From NCBI GenBank assembly GCA_031772625.1, contig CM062814.1, positions 367,359,781-367,423,780 of the forward strand: a DNA stretch of 64,000 bases, given 5' to 3'. The notes under the pieces were generated by a model. That model searched no databases. It was not told the DNA's origin and saw only the letters and a program-made list of their open reading frames with translations. The stretch comes from Pinus tabuliformis (taxonomy: Eukaryota; Streptophyta; Pinopsida; Pinales; Pinaceae). Positions 44,505-61,500 of the stretch are shown in pieces. Positions within the stretch are counted from its first letter, which is position 1. Each line of letters begins with the position of its first letter. Both the position numbers and the translations under genes were made by a program.

Positions 44505-47500
44505 ATGTCATTGCAGGCAGTATGTCCGTTCAGGCTTGCTTTTCTAATCTCATTTGTTGTTTGTTTGGCTGCCATCACAAACGCAGACGTCCACAGATAT
44601 ACCTTCATCGTAAGTTTGTTAATTAGTCATTTTGATGTTTTAGGTCTGTATAGCCAAAAAGCTTTGGAAAAGGAAAGAAGGAAAGACTTCACCTAGAGGC
44701 TATGCAAGTAGTGGATATCTTTAATGTTTGATGTTTGGATGCCTACACAGCTTGAACAGAAGAATATTACGAGGCTATGCAAGACGTATGAATTAGTCGT
44801 CGTCAATGGACAGCTACCAGGCCCAACGATTCATGTACGCAATGGGGACAGTCTTATTGTTAAAGTTTATAACAGAGCCAAGTATAATGCCACTATTCAC
44901 TGGTATGTCACTCTAACCTTAACGGGAAGAACCGCAGATCTCCTATCCATTATATAGACTCCCCTTAAATGACAATTGTCAAGTCAAGGTTTTGTTATTG
45001 AAGGTTTAGCTAAAGGCATGTTAAAGCTTCATGATCATGAACATTGCTTATGAAACATTGATATATATCTTAAACGAAATACTACTTAACAAGTCACATT
45101 TAAGGTGAATTTGTATAATGGCTATGCGTTGCCTATCTGCTGCGGTTTATAGATATATTTGATGCGTATAGATGCGGTCTTTACAGATATATTTTGTCGG
45201 GAATTTCTGGTTATTCCAAACAGAATACAGTGGAAAAATCCTCTGTTTCCACTGTTCAGAATTTTCTGATAAATTCCGAAACAACAAAAATATGAACGGA
45301 GAGAAATACTCTGTTTTCTGATAATTCAAAAACACAAAACCGAGCATAAAATAATGCTCTACTTTGCCTCAGGATCACAAACTGATCAAAATAACATTCT
45401 GGTTTTGACACAGGAAAATACTCTGTTTTTAACTCAGAAAAACAGAAAAATTCGTTTGCTGGAAACGGTGTTTCAGCAACACAGTTTTTTTTCAGTTGCT
45501 GAAACAGGTGTTTCAGCAACGGTGTTTCAGCAACGTAAAAATTTTGACGTCAAGTATTTTTGAGTTACGAGCTGTTTCAGCAATTAAGAAATTTTGACGA
45601 AATAACTTTTGGTGAAACAGAAACGCACAGAAAGGAATTTCTATTTATGAAAGTAAACTAACTGATAAAACTAAGTCTTCCTCACATAGAGGGATTTCCA
45701 CAACTGCTGTTATAAAACATCTTCCTCTTAACAGAGGGATTTACAATCTATGCTAAAGAGCATCTTCCTCTCAACAGAGGGATTCACCAAACTATGCTGA
45801 ATAGCATCTTCCTCTTGACAGAGGGATTACATCAGGAACGCTTCAGTTCCACACAACAACTATCTCATAAAATTTCAGCACTGCTGTGCAAAATGGCTTC
45901 ATTCATGTGAGCTCATGCTGCTGCACATTCTTTCTTAAAAAACACAGAAATTACATTCCAGCGCTGCTGCGCTATATTGCTAAACTCTTAACACTGCTGT
46001 GTGCTGCGTTTCCATATTCACCAACAGAAAACTATACTCACGCTGCTGCGTGCTCCCCTCTGCTCTCTATCTCTCTCTTTCACACATATGTTTTACTTCT
46101 GTTTCTGTTTCTATTTATAGTGCAGGAAAGGTTCTTCACCGCCTTAACTTGCTGATGAATCTGCTGCTCATAATTAACAGATTTGATTTTTTTGACATTC
46201 TGCTGTGCTGCTTGAGTCGGTTATGTGGAAACCCAAGACTGATAAATGTTGCGGCTGGCTCGAGGCTGGTACTTTCCTTCTCAGCCATGCTTCCTCTTTA
46301 ATGCTGTTTGGTGAGCTGTTATGGCGCAGAGCCCAGATCTGATCTTCCTCCTCCTTTGGGAACACAAACAAGCAAACGGTGAAAAGATGGTAATAGCGGT
46401 GATTTAACAGATCGGGGGAAAAATGTGGGGCGCCGGATAAAGACAAATGAATAAAGTAAAACAGCTGTTGCTGCTGCACAACAGTTGGAATTAATATTCC
46501 AACACTCCCCTTTTAATTTCAACTGCTGGGCGTTCAATCATACCCAGACATTTCAATAAAAACTCAAAACTTTACTGATTCACTGGTTTGGTCAGAATAT
46601 CAGCAACCTGCTCCTTCTCTGTTGTCATGGGAGATTTAATTCCATATCTCTTCCTTATAAGAAGATCTTCATCAAAGAATGACTGTTAATACAGTTCAGC
46701 AATGATGATAAAAAAAAAAAAAAAAAAGTTACAGGCTCCCCTTTAGTGTATGCATTATCTTCTTTTGGCAGAATCTTCTCAAAAGAAACTTAGATCGGCT
46801 GGAGAGCTCAAGGGACTTTCGGACTGTGTTTTCTTCCTCCTCCATACTTGTGTAACTTTCTTCTTTTGCATGGGTTTAGCTTGTGTAAAGGCCCATGTCA
46901 AGTTACAGTCACATGCCATATGCCCAATGTTATGACACTTGAAACATTCAACATTGTTCATGAATAAAAATTCATGATTTCTTCTTGCAAAATTGTTTCT
47001 TGGAGATTGTCGGAGACTGCAACATCTATCTCTATGAGCTGCTCTGCAGTCTTTTGCGATATGACCAAAGTTTGAACAACAATAACAATAACCAAAAAAT
47101 GAAATTTGATACCTGGTATATGGAGGTTTCCTTGATGTACTTTCGAAGCCTTGCTGCCTTGAGATCCTTTGTTGATGACCATTGCATCTTGCCTCTTTGC
47201 CATCAGCTACATTTCTTCTTGGAGCTGGTTTTATGCTTGGAGCAGGATTTCTTCTATTGCAGCCTTCATTTTTCTCCTTGCCTTTGCTGGAACTAGGAGC
47301 ATCACCATCTCTTTCTGGCTTCTTCACATCTCCTTTGCTTAAGGCATCCTCATACTTGTTTGAGGGTTCACCTACATACCCAAGTCCTGATTTATCATAT
47401 GGAGATCTGTGATAGCTGAGCATATCATCCAAGGCTTGAGAGCTCTTCATGATCTTGTTCATCCCTTCAACCTTCTTCCTGAGGAGGACAATCTCTTCTT

Positions 47501-50500
47501 CTAACTTTTCACATTCATCATTCTTCTTTGTAAGTTGTTTCTCAGTTTCTTCCTTGCTACAAGTAGCTTCAGCTGCTACTACTTTAAGAGAGATAATATC
47601 TGTCTTCATTTTGGAGGTTTCTTCATCTTTTGCTTGACTGCTCTCCATTCTCTTCTCAGCTTCTTGTGCCTGCTTCCTGGCTTCTTGTAATTTAGACTTA
47701 AGGGAGGAGACCTCTAACTTGTACTGTCCAATCTCTTCTACAAGTTTGTTCACTCTCTTGTGCCTTTGTTCAAGTTGATTTGACAAGATATCTTCCTGCT
47801 TCCTTGCTTTATTCAACTGATTTGTCATGGATATGACTTCTTCATGATGCTTCCTTTTGCTTTGATCAAGTTCCTTCTTAAGCTTGGCGAGCTCTTCATC
47901 TCTTTCTTGTACTTGAAGTTTGATGAGGTCAACCTTCTCATTTTCAGCTTCTATGATGGGTTCAGAATTTCCTTCTTGACTGATTGTCGTGGTCAGTGCT
48001 CCCTTTGCATGAAGGTCATGAAGTCTGTCCCATATATCCTTTGCTGATGAATATTTTCCTATATTCTTCTTTAAAGAATCAGGCAGCCCATCCAAAATTG
48101 TCTTTGCTGCTTGTGCATCATACTCCATGGATTCTCTATCTATCTTGCTATCATCAATCACTGATTCCCAAATTTCAATCCCTTGAGACTGTAAGACAGT
48201 CCTCATTTTTATTTCCCACATATCAAAATTTCCATTAAGTCTTGAAGCCTCAAATAGAATGCTTTCAAGTTGATTGTCTTCTATTTTGGGAGTAGAGGGA
48301 GACACATTCTTAGCAGGATTGGTGACTTTCTTCTTTGACCTTGCCATTTGACTGAGTATTTTAAAATAACTGATTGTTTCTTCAACAGCAACACAAAAGA
48401 AATTCTTGAGAAATACCTTATATTTTTCTTGGCTGAGTCTTCACGCTGCTGGAGAAGTTGCTGCTGCAAGAAATCTTCCTTCAGCTTCTTTGACACTTCA
48501 AAGAGCCTGGACTAGCTCTGATACCATGTCGGGAATTTCTGGTTATTCCAAACAGAATACAGTGGAAAAATCCTCTGTTTCCACTGTTCAGAATTTTCTG
48601 ATAAATTCCGAAACAACAAAAATATGAACAGAGAGAAATACTCTGTTTTCTGATAATTCAAAAACACAAAACCGAGCATAAAATAATGCTCTACTTTGCC
48701 TCAGGATCACAAACTGATCAAAATAACATTCTGGTTTTGACACAGGAAAATACTCTGTTTTTAACTCAGAAAAACAGAAAAATTCGTTTGCTGGAAACAG
48801 TGTTTCAGCAACACAGTTTTTTTTCAGTTGCTGAAACAGGTGTTTCAGCAACGGTGTTTCAGCAACGTAAAAATTTTGACGTCAAGTATTTTTGAGTTAC
48901 GAGCTATTTCAGCAACTAAGAAATTTTGACGAAATAACTTTTGGTGAAACAGAAACGCACAGAAAGGAATTTCTATTTATGAAAGTAAACTAACTGATAA
49001 AACTAAGTCTTCATCACATAGAGGGATTTCCACAACTGCTGTTATAAAACATCTTCCTCTTAACAGAGGGATTTACAATCTATGCTAAAGAGCATCTTCC
49101 TCTCAACAGAGGGATTCACCAAACTATGCTGAAAAGCATCTTCCTCTTGACAGAGGGATTACATCAGGAACGCTTCAGTTCCACACAACAACTATCTCAT
49201 AAAATTTCAGCACTGCTGTGCAAAATGGCTTCATTCATGTGAGCTCATGCTGCTGCACATTCTTTCTTAAAAAACACAGAAATTACATTCCAGCGCTGCT
49301 GCGCTATATTGCTAAACTCTTAACACTGCTGTGTGCTGCGTTTTCATATTCACCAACAGAAAACTATACTCACGCTGCTGCGTGCTCCCCTCTGCTCTCT
49401 ATCTCTCTCTTTCACACATATGTTTTACTTCTGTTTCTGTTTCTATTTATAGTGCAGGAAAGGTTCTTCACCGCCTTAACTTGCTGATGAAATATCTGCT
49501 GCTCATAATTAACAGATTTGATTTTTTTGACATTCTGCTGTGCTGCTTGAGTCGGTTATGTGGAAACCCAAGACTGATAAATGTTGCGGCTGGCTCGAGG
49601 CTGGTACTTTCCTTCTCAGCCATGCTTCCTCTTTAATGCTGTTTGGTGAGCTGTTATGGCGCAGAGCCCAGATCTGATCTTCCTCCTCCTTTGGGAACAC
49701 AAACAAGCAAACGGTGAAAAGATGGTAATAGCGGTGATTTAACAGATCGGGGGAAAAATGTGGGGCGCCGGATAAAGACAATGAATAAAGTAAAACAGCT
49801 GTTGCTGCTGCACAGCGGTTGGAATTAATATTCCAACATATTTGATGGGTATAGATTATAAGATTCGTCCTTATATCTGTCAGGCATGGAGTGAGGCAGC
49901 TGCGTACAGGGTGGGCTGATGGACCTGGATATATTACACAATGTCCCATTCAACCTGGTGGACGTTACACATACAGATTCAACATCACTGATCAAGAAGG
50001 AACCTTGTGGTGGCATGCTCATGTGTCATGGCTCCTAGCTACTGTGCATGGAGCTTTCGTAATCTACCCTAAGAAAGAAAGCTCATATCCCTTTCCTAAA
50101 CCCCATGGGGAAACTCCTCTTATAATAGGTAATGAGTTGCTTTGATCTTCAATACAGAAATCATTAATGTATGTTCAATGGCTAATATTGATTAAAAGCA
50201 ATGCTGTAATGGAACAGGAGAATGGTGGAACGGTGACCCTATCGCGGTTATAGACGAAGCACTCCGGACTGGTGGTGCGCCCAATTTGTCGGATGCATAT
50301 ACCCTAAATGGACAGCCAGGAGACCTGTATAACTGCTCTAGGGCAGGTATTAATACTTTCCTTTCATAGATCAGGTATTGAAATTATATAAATCGGTTTG
50401 TTGAATATTGACTTATTCATATTGTTGATGCAGGGACTTTTCGGTTTCTTGTAAAACAAGGAGAAACTTACCTTCTACGGATGGTCAATGCTGCAGTCAA

Positions 50501-51621
50501 TAGTGCGCACTTTTTCAAGATAGCAGGCCACAAATTTACAGTTGTGGTTGTGGATGCTTCCTACACCAAGCCATACAAAACAGATGTAATCGTCATTGCT
50601 CCCGGCCAGAGTACTGACGTTCTTGTCACCGCCGACCAACCAGTGGGCAGATACTATATGGCTGCCCGAGATTATAACAATCTGGCATCAGGCCTTTTTG
50701 ATAACACTACAACTACAACAATTTTTGATTACGTGGGACACAAAAATACACGCCCCATTTTACCTAGGCTTCCATACTACAACGACACCGCCGTCGTCAC
50801 TAGATTTAGTAGAGCACTGCGAAGCCTAAATTCCAAAGAGTTCCCAGTGGACGTTCCACATAGCATAGATGACAGCCTCATCGCCACAGTTGGAGTGGGA
50901 TTACTTCCATGTGAAGCTGGAAACACCTGTCTAGGCCCTAATCGAACTAGGATCACTGCAAGCATGAACAACATCTCCTTTGTATTGCCCAGCGTGGCCC
51001 TGCTGCAAGCTTATTATTTCGGTATTAATGGTGTGTTTAAGAGGGATTTTCCATCAAAACCTCCCCTTAGATTCAACTATACAGGGGACGATATTCCCAG
51101 AAGACTTTGGGTTCCTGAAATGGCAACAAAGGTGAGAGTTGTCACCTACAACTCAACAGTACAGCTGGTGTATCAGAACACAAACATCTTAGGGGGAGAG
51201 AACCATCCGATGCATCTTCATGGTTACGATTTTTACGTGGTGGGACAAGGTTTCGGCAACTATGACCGGAAAACCGATCCGCTTAAGTTTAATCTGGTTG
51301 ATCCTCCACAGCGCAACACCGTGATCGCTCCAATAAGCGGGTGGGTTGCCATAAGATTCAAAGCTGACAATCCAGGTATATACATACATAAACTCATTTG
51401 CTCTTCAATTTGATTATTATCCTGCCGATTTTATTCCCATATTAGTGCTCGCTCGATATTAAATGCAAATTATCTTCATTCTTTGGACAGGAGTGTGGTT
51501 TCTGCACTGCCATTTAGACGTCCATTTATCGTGGGGATTGAATACGGTGTTCCTAGTGAAGAACGGTCGCGGTCCTTTTGCAACATTAGAACCTCCCCCT
51601 TCAGACCTTCCGAAGTGCTAG
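44505..51621 (+). CDS. LAC: Laccase (multicopper oxidase, secreted), six exons
   Basis: Exons 44505-44609, 44751-44902, 49884-50128, 50218-50346, 50434-51375 and 51491-51621, all with GT/AG introns. The joined frame is 1704 nt (567 aa) without interruption. Exons 2-4 of 152, 245 and 129 nt are the classic plant laccase sizes. A signal peptide (about residues 1-27, cleavage near ITNA-D) sends it to the cell wall, where laccases oxidise monolignols and other phenolics with O2. All four copper blocks are present: HWHG (85-88), HAH (130-132), HPMHLHG (468-474) and HCHLDVH (530-536), with Leu541 at the axial position. Many N-glycosylation sites. Oddity: intron 2 is 4981 bp because of a 4.6-kb antisense retroelement. 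Which laccase isoform it is cannot be told. Confidence 0.95.
45195..46504 (-). repeat. Intron element 3' LTR
   Basis: Starts TGTCGGGAATTTC and ends TATTCCAACA on the plus strand. It contains four copies of CTTCCTCT-NNAC-AGAGGGATT with a period of about 43-46 bp (45677-45828), each a small palindrome. Confidence 0.95.
46505..46611 (-). pseudogene. Pol C-terminal relic and polypurine tract
   Basis: On the minus strand, [10 protein letters not shown] is followed by a stop and then by sequence very like the last 100 bases of the copia pol at 40745-40855. It ends in the tract AAAAGGGGAG (46505-46514). It shows that the gag-only element arose from a complete copia element by internal deletion. Confidence 0.8.
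46612..46778. other. Intron element spacer with poly(A) run
   Basis: No gene. A run of about 18 A on the plus strand lies near 46710-46728. Confidence 0.5.
46779..48347 (-). CDS. gag: Gag-like protein with coiled coil and two zinc knuckles
   Basis: An intact 522-aa frame, ATG at 48347. The N-terminus has the copia-Gag signature ([20 protein letters not shown]) and a UBN2-like segment. Residues about 135-305 form a long Lys/Glu-rich heptad-like coiled coil, unusual for a Gag. A Lys/Ser/Asn-rich linker follows, then two CCHC knuckles: [14 protein letters not shown] (421-434) and [14 protein letters not shown] (468-481). Expected role: binding and packaging of the element RNA, with the coiled coil for assembly (inference). 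Being intact in a recent insertion, it may still be made if transcribed from its own LTR. Confidence 0.85.
   Translation of the reverse strand: MARSKKKVTNPAKNVSPSTPKIEDNQLESILFEASRLNGNFDMWEIKMRTVLQSQGIEIWESVIDDSKIDRESMEYDAQAAKTILDGLPDSLKKNIGKYSSAKDIWDRLHDLHAKGALTTTISQEGNSEPIIEAENEKVDLIKLQVQERDEELAKLKKELDQSKRKHHEEVISMTNQLNKARKQEDILSNQLEQRHKRVNKLVEEIGQYKLEVSSLKSKLQEARKQAQEAEKRMESSQAKDEETSKMKTDIISLKVVAAEATCSKEETEKQLTKKNDECEKLEEEIVLLRKKVEGMNKIMKSSQALDDMLSYHRSPYDKSGLGYVGEPSNKYEDALSKGDVKKPERDGDAPSSSKGKEKNEGCNRRNPAPSIKPAPRRNVADGKEARCNGHQQRISRQQGFESTSRKPPYTRYQISFFGYCYCCSNFGHIAKDCRAAHRDRCCSLRQSPRNNFARRNHEFLFMNNVECFKCHNIGHMACDCNLTWAFTQAKPMQKKKVTQVWRRKKTQSESPLSSPADLSFF
48515..48526 (-). other. Intron element primer binding site, initiator tRNA-Met type
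   Basis: GCTCTGATACCA on the plus strand (TGGTATCAGAGC on the element strand), directly adjoining the 5' LTR. Confidence 0.9.
48527..49838 (-). repeat. Intron element 5' LTR
   Basis: 1312 bp, the partner of 45195-46504, with the same four small palindromic repeats. Confidence 0.95.
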
Positions 51622-53369
51622 AAAGAGAAGGAAATATCAATAACCATATCAGAATACTTCACGAGTACAAGGATCTGGACACATTGAGGGATCCTTATTG
51701 ATTTAAAATCTACGACCATTAGAGGCGTAGTTAAAATAAACCTCAAAAATGAAGGCGAACTGTTTTTTATTCTTGGGATTGCTAACGGATCATGGATAGG
51801 TTAGGATTGTTTTTTCTTCTTGCATGGAGGGTCATTTTGGGATATTGAATTGAAGTTAATTTTTATTAAATTTCTATAAGCATGAGATTTTTTATTTTTT
51901 TATTTTTATAATAAAATTGGATTAAGAATTTTTTTTCCTGTGGGAGAAATGGGAATTTCCACAGATTCAAATTTAGTGTCATTATTGCATCAGATTCACT
52001 GTTATTATTAAAATAAATAATAAAATAAATATTTTATAAATAGATATAACTATTTTATACATGTTACATATTTACAATTATTTTATAAATATTATATATT
52101 CACAGTTGCATGTTTCTATACACTTCAACTCAAACAAATAGTTAAGAGAATAAATTATTCGCGGTCATTTCTACATCAGATTTACTATCATTATTAAAAT
52201 TATTTTATAAATATTTGAAATTCAAAAATACATCAAATCTAATATTGTTATTAAAATAATTATTTTATAAATCTTACTTTAACGATTATTTTATAAATAT
52301 CACACATAAACATTTACAACATATTTCCATAACTTAAACCCAAACAAATTATTAAAATTAAATTAAATTATTCACCATAAAAATCAAATTAACATATTTT
52401 TTAACACAAATTTAAATTAATTTTTTTATATTAATTTACTAATTATTAACATTTAATTTAAATTTATAATAATAAATTATCAAATATTTATAATAACTAA
52501 TGAAACGGGACTTTGTTTTAAATAATAAAAAAATAATTAATCTAAAGAAAATTATGTCACCAGAACTCAAAACTTCCAACCTGAATGGTACAAATATTAT
52601 TTTTTTAAATATTAATAATTAACATGTATCCAGTTTATTTATTGTAATTTATTATTAACTATGCTTAGAAATAAAATGTTTGCATTCTTTAATATTAAAA
52701 ATATTTCTTATACTATAGTTTTATATTTTTATACTTTAATATTATATTAAATTGTAGATATCTTTTTTTAAAGGTCTAAAAACATGTAGAGTTTAAACAT
52801 AGAAAATTTGTTTGACTTTTCGAAATTCATTTGTGTGCTTCGTTTACATCATTTTTATTTTAAGAATATTTGAAAGTTTTAAAAAAATGATGTATTTTAA
52901 TTTTTAATTAAAATTTTAAATTATTGATAATTAAGATATATTTAATTTTTTATCATTATTTTTGTTGCTAGTAGGATATTCTGTATTCGATAATGTGTTG
53001 AACTGTAATAATTTTTAAAGTTGACATTGCAAAATAAAAATAATTTATTATCTTAATTTTTTTAGTTGTATTTATTTAGGCTATGGTTGGTTGAGAGGGC
53101 TGGAGTTTTATTTAACAATGATGACTTATATTGCTGGATGGTATGTTGTAGGCTTGTTTAGTTAATATCATGTACAATGGACATATAGACTGAAAGGTTG
53201 AAAGCATAATGCGAGTATGTATTTATTTATTACTTGTACATGTTAAATACAAACATTCATTTGGAGTGGTCGCATGAAATTGCAAAATATGCATAATTGC
53301 AATGCAAGTTGGGAGTCATACTCAATTATGGTCGACATTCCTCTACCGCGTGAGCCTTACTTTGGATGA
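51622..53369. other. AT-rich intergenic region after the laccase
   Basis: AATAAA-type signals occur within about 300 bases of the laccase stop (near 51736 and 51909) and could serve as its poly(A) site. No gene seen. 51900-53060 is extremely AT-rich. Confidence 0.5.
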
Positions 53370-53795
53370 TCGATTTCCAACTATTTGATGGGTCGACTAT
53401 CCTTTCAGCATGCGTGTCTTCTTATTTGTGGGCCCGACCCCCAGCCTCCAACCTAGTCGGGGTCAGTCTACTTTGTTGGTACATCAACCTGCTTGATCGG
53501 GGTGTCATTCTCACCCAGACTAAATTTAATATATTAATATACATAGTTTGAAAATTTTGTATATACCATGTGGCAACCTAGCATTGCAACAACTCCTTTC
53601 ATCTTGCACGTGACAATTGCTAAGTGGCCCAAGTGGCAGTAGTGAGTTCAACAGGCTGAGTTTTGTTATTTCTAGGCCTGACCCCCATCCTTTGACCTAG
53701 TCGGGGTCAATCCGCTTCGTTGGTACATTCAGCTGCTTGACTTGGGCAAAATCCCGACATTGACTAAATTTAAAATATTAATGTACAATATTTTG

Positions 53796-53838
<43 letters not shown>

Positions 53839-54109
53839 ATGACAACGATTTAGTGGCCCTCGTGATAGTATAGCATTGTAACAACATCGTTCAGCTCCCA
53901 TGTGGGAACAACTTCGTGGCCCAGGTGGAAATAGTCTACTCTAAGGTCAGTGGGAGTCGGCCCTATCCATTTGCTTGCCCAGTTTTGTTATTTATGAGCC
54001 CAACCCCTAACCTCTGAGCTAGTCGTGGTTGATCACCTCATTGTTACATCGAGTTGGTTAACCCGACCATTGTCCCGACATTGACTAAATTTAAAATATT
54101 GATATATAA
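53370..54109. repeat. Satellite-like tandem repeat, first part
   Basis: Degenerate units of about 290-320 bp share CCCGACCCC, CCTAGTCGGGGTCA, TTGGTACAT, GACTAAATTTAAAATATTAAT and then an AT tract and CACATGACAACGATTTAGTGGCC. A pure (TA)n run is at 53798-53835. The repeat continues after the LINE at 58081-58520. Confidence 0.7.
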
Positions 54110-58520
<4,411 letters not shown>

Positions 58521-61500
58521 CCCTTGATGTTCAATTGTTGTACTCATCATGAGAAATCTTCCTCTAGCCACGTAACTCCTTTTTCCATCGCATAGTGATA
58601 AGGTGACGCCTAGGCGTCCAATCCAGAGTTTCCACGAATAATTCATTGTCAAGCTCAATGTATCAGGCTTATCTAATTAGAGCTATAAGGTTTCATTCTC
58701 AGCTAGCTTCTCTGCAATATGAATTTGTTCATGATCATACCATGGTCTTATTAAGGAGGTCTTGGCAAGTTATGAGAAGTTTGATGGATCTTGGATCCAG
58801 TGGCTTTTATCCGGTCTTTCCCCTTTCTTACACACTCTACCCCTCTAGAGTGGATTCAGAAATGGCTTGGCTACAGTGGTTTTACAACTAACTCAAGCTC
58901 TATCACCATCCTTCCAAAGTCAAAACAACTCACTAGAGTGTCCACTGGTGTTATCCCTCCCAAGCTTATGATAAAGCTACTCTTTCTAAGTCCACCAAGT
59001 TCTTAGAATACAAGAAAGGACATAGGAAGATTGGCATTTGGCACACAAATGGGGAAATTCTCTTGAAGGTTCATAAAATGACATCAGTCGTATGGATAGG
59101 GGTGCACTAGGTGAGTTATTGGTCTTTAAACACTTTCCACTTGGGGATAAGGAATTCTAGGCCGGGTGCCTAAAGCCAAGAACTTGATGCCTACTAAAGG
59201 GCCTTCATCTCTCTTTCCAATAATAGGGATGTGCTACACATTGATCATGGTGGGATGAATTCATCTATCCGTCAAGTTAGTGTTGAGGTACTATGGAAGG
59301 TAAGGCTTCTGGCCTTAGGAAGTTCAAAGACAATGCAATGCAAGACAATTCGTCCCATGAGGTTGTGCCCTACCCAAGAGAGTACATTCCAACACAGGCT
59401 ACAGAAGCCCTCATGTGGAGTTACAACCTAAAAGCTAAGAGATAAGAATATCCTCAGCATTTGTAATGGACATTCACATTTTGTAGTACGGGATTGTGGC
59501 CCTTATCATCTCATAGACCTAATTGGGAATTTGTCCTCGATGTAGCCTATTAATTGCAATAAAATAAGTCCTTTGTTAAACATTATCATAGTTAATATAG
59601 GTCTTGGTGGACTCTATGAATGCTTTCACACTTTGCAATTTATATTATTATTAATTATTTTTTATATTTCTATTTATTTTTAAAAATAATTTATTTGTTT
59701 TATATGCTACTTTGTAAATTTGTCATAGATAATAAAATTTCCAAAACCATTAGTTAGCATGAACAATATTTTTTACAAAAGAATTTATGGCAATTTATTG
59801 CCATAAATTCTTGTTGTTATTAAATTTCTTAAAGAAATAAGTTTATAATTTTATTATAAATTACATATAAATTAATTATGGTTTCAATGAGTAAGGATTT
59901 CAAAATCTACAATGATGAGGATTTTCTTGCTTAATGTTGTAAATAGAGGCAATATTGCATTAATTACACACTCCAACTTCTTAAGCGAGCCATTATTAAT
60001 TGTTCGTACAAATCCCAACGAAATTTAATATAGTAGAACTAAGGAAATTTAATATAGTAGAAACTCTATTAATGGTGCTTTAATATTTTCATTTATTTAT
60101 TTTTTGAAATTGGTTAGGCTAGGCATTGTCTACCTTTTTCATCTCCATTTGGCATTTGTCTATCTGTTGTTTTGACATAGGTCAACTTTAACATAAGAAG
60201 GCTCATACAACAATTATCTAAGTCATAACAACCTTTACAAGAAAAGAGTTCTTATTTTATTAAAATATAATGAATTATCTTCATCTTGGAACTAGGAAAG
60301 GTTTAAGGGTATTACATATGTTGATTATGATACATGTAATTCGAATATTTATTTATATATCATAAATAGAAACTAAATATATTCAGTTTTAGGATGTGGT
60401 TATGGAGCTTCATGTTCAAAATCCATGATAACTATATCATAAATAAAAACTAAGTATATTCATTTTTAGGATGTGGTTATGGAGCTTCATGTTCAAAATC
60501 CATGATACCTATGATGTGGTGGGGACTGGACACCTTAAATTAAATTTGATTTTAACAAGCCATTTTTGGCATGGCGTTTTACGCTACTCTTGATGCTAGC
60601 ATATTAATAAATATGATAATATTTACATTAAATTATGTATTTTTAAATATTTCCTTTAGGTGTTTAAGGGATTTTTTTAGGTAGAATGATATAAAATGTT
60701 CAATTGAAAAATTGAATGGGCTTAATTTTGATTTTTTTTGACCAATTTATAGCTAGATCGTAACCTAACCAATTATTTTATATAACAAGAAATATATAAA
60801 CTTTTAATCAAGTTCGTATAGAAGTTCAGCCTTTGGGGATTCTTAAGATAACTCCCACACAAAATTTCTTTAACTAATTATGATAAAGTACCGCCTTAAA
60901 TCATGTTCAACCTAAGGTGTTATTGGGTATTTTTTTGTTTAAGAATGACCATCTTTGACATAAAGACTTCTTAACTATGGTTAACTTACATGGTCACTCA
61001 TTATTCTTGGACCCGCATGAGCTGTGCAATGGAAACCATAATTACTTCTGAAGAGATGAGAAAGAAAGAGAGAAAATGTTAACGTCGACAAGGCTAAATA
61101 TAACCTATGGAACCTATTTTAAAGTGCATAACTAGAAAAATAGTATGCACCTCAAGAGATTTAATCCTCTTCAAAATGGATCTATATTGGTTCTATATAT
61201 GCATATAGAATGTGTAACTTTTCATTTTTAAACTTGTATCTTTGAATGCATAAATGGATACAATGCCTTGAAATTTTACTTTACACTTGGATTGTGTAAA
61301 CTACACCACATAAATTTGCAACTCCAACGAATATTTTCTAGACAAAATTTAAATTTAAATTTAAAATTGGAATTAATGACTCCAGGAAAATGAATCCAAA
61401 TTAATTAAAAAAAATAAAAGGAGATAGCTAAAATTCTAAACAAACCTGCTTATTTATGTTGATTGTAGAATATCATAGAATATGAAGGCCATTCAAGTGA

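Larger units (their letters stand above)
45195..49838 (-). mobile_element. Gag-only copia-type LTR element in laccase intron 2
   Basis: 4644 bp with LTRs 45195-46504 and 48527-49838 (1310/1312 bp) that differ at only about a dozen places by eye, so it is a recent insertion. Perfect target duplication TATTT (45190-45194 / 49839-49843). The primer site (initiator Met) and polypurine tract place it on the minus strand, antisense to the laccase. It encodes a Gag-like protein but no protease, integrase or full polymerase. Only a short relic of the Pol C-terminus remains beside the 3' LTR. Non-autonomous. Confidence 0.95.

Noticed and set aside
58646-59006. Overlapping ORFs of 70-80 aa
   Set aside because: No recognisable family, and they overlap in different phases; treated as chance.
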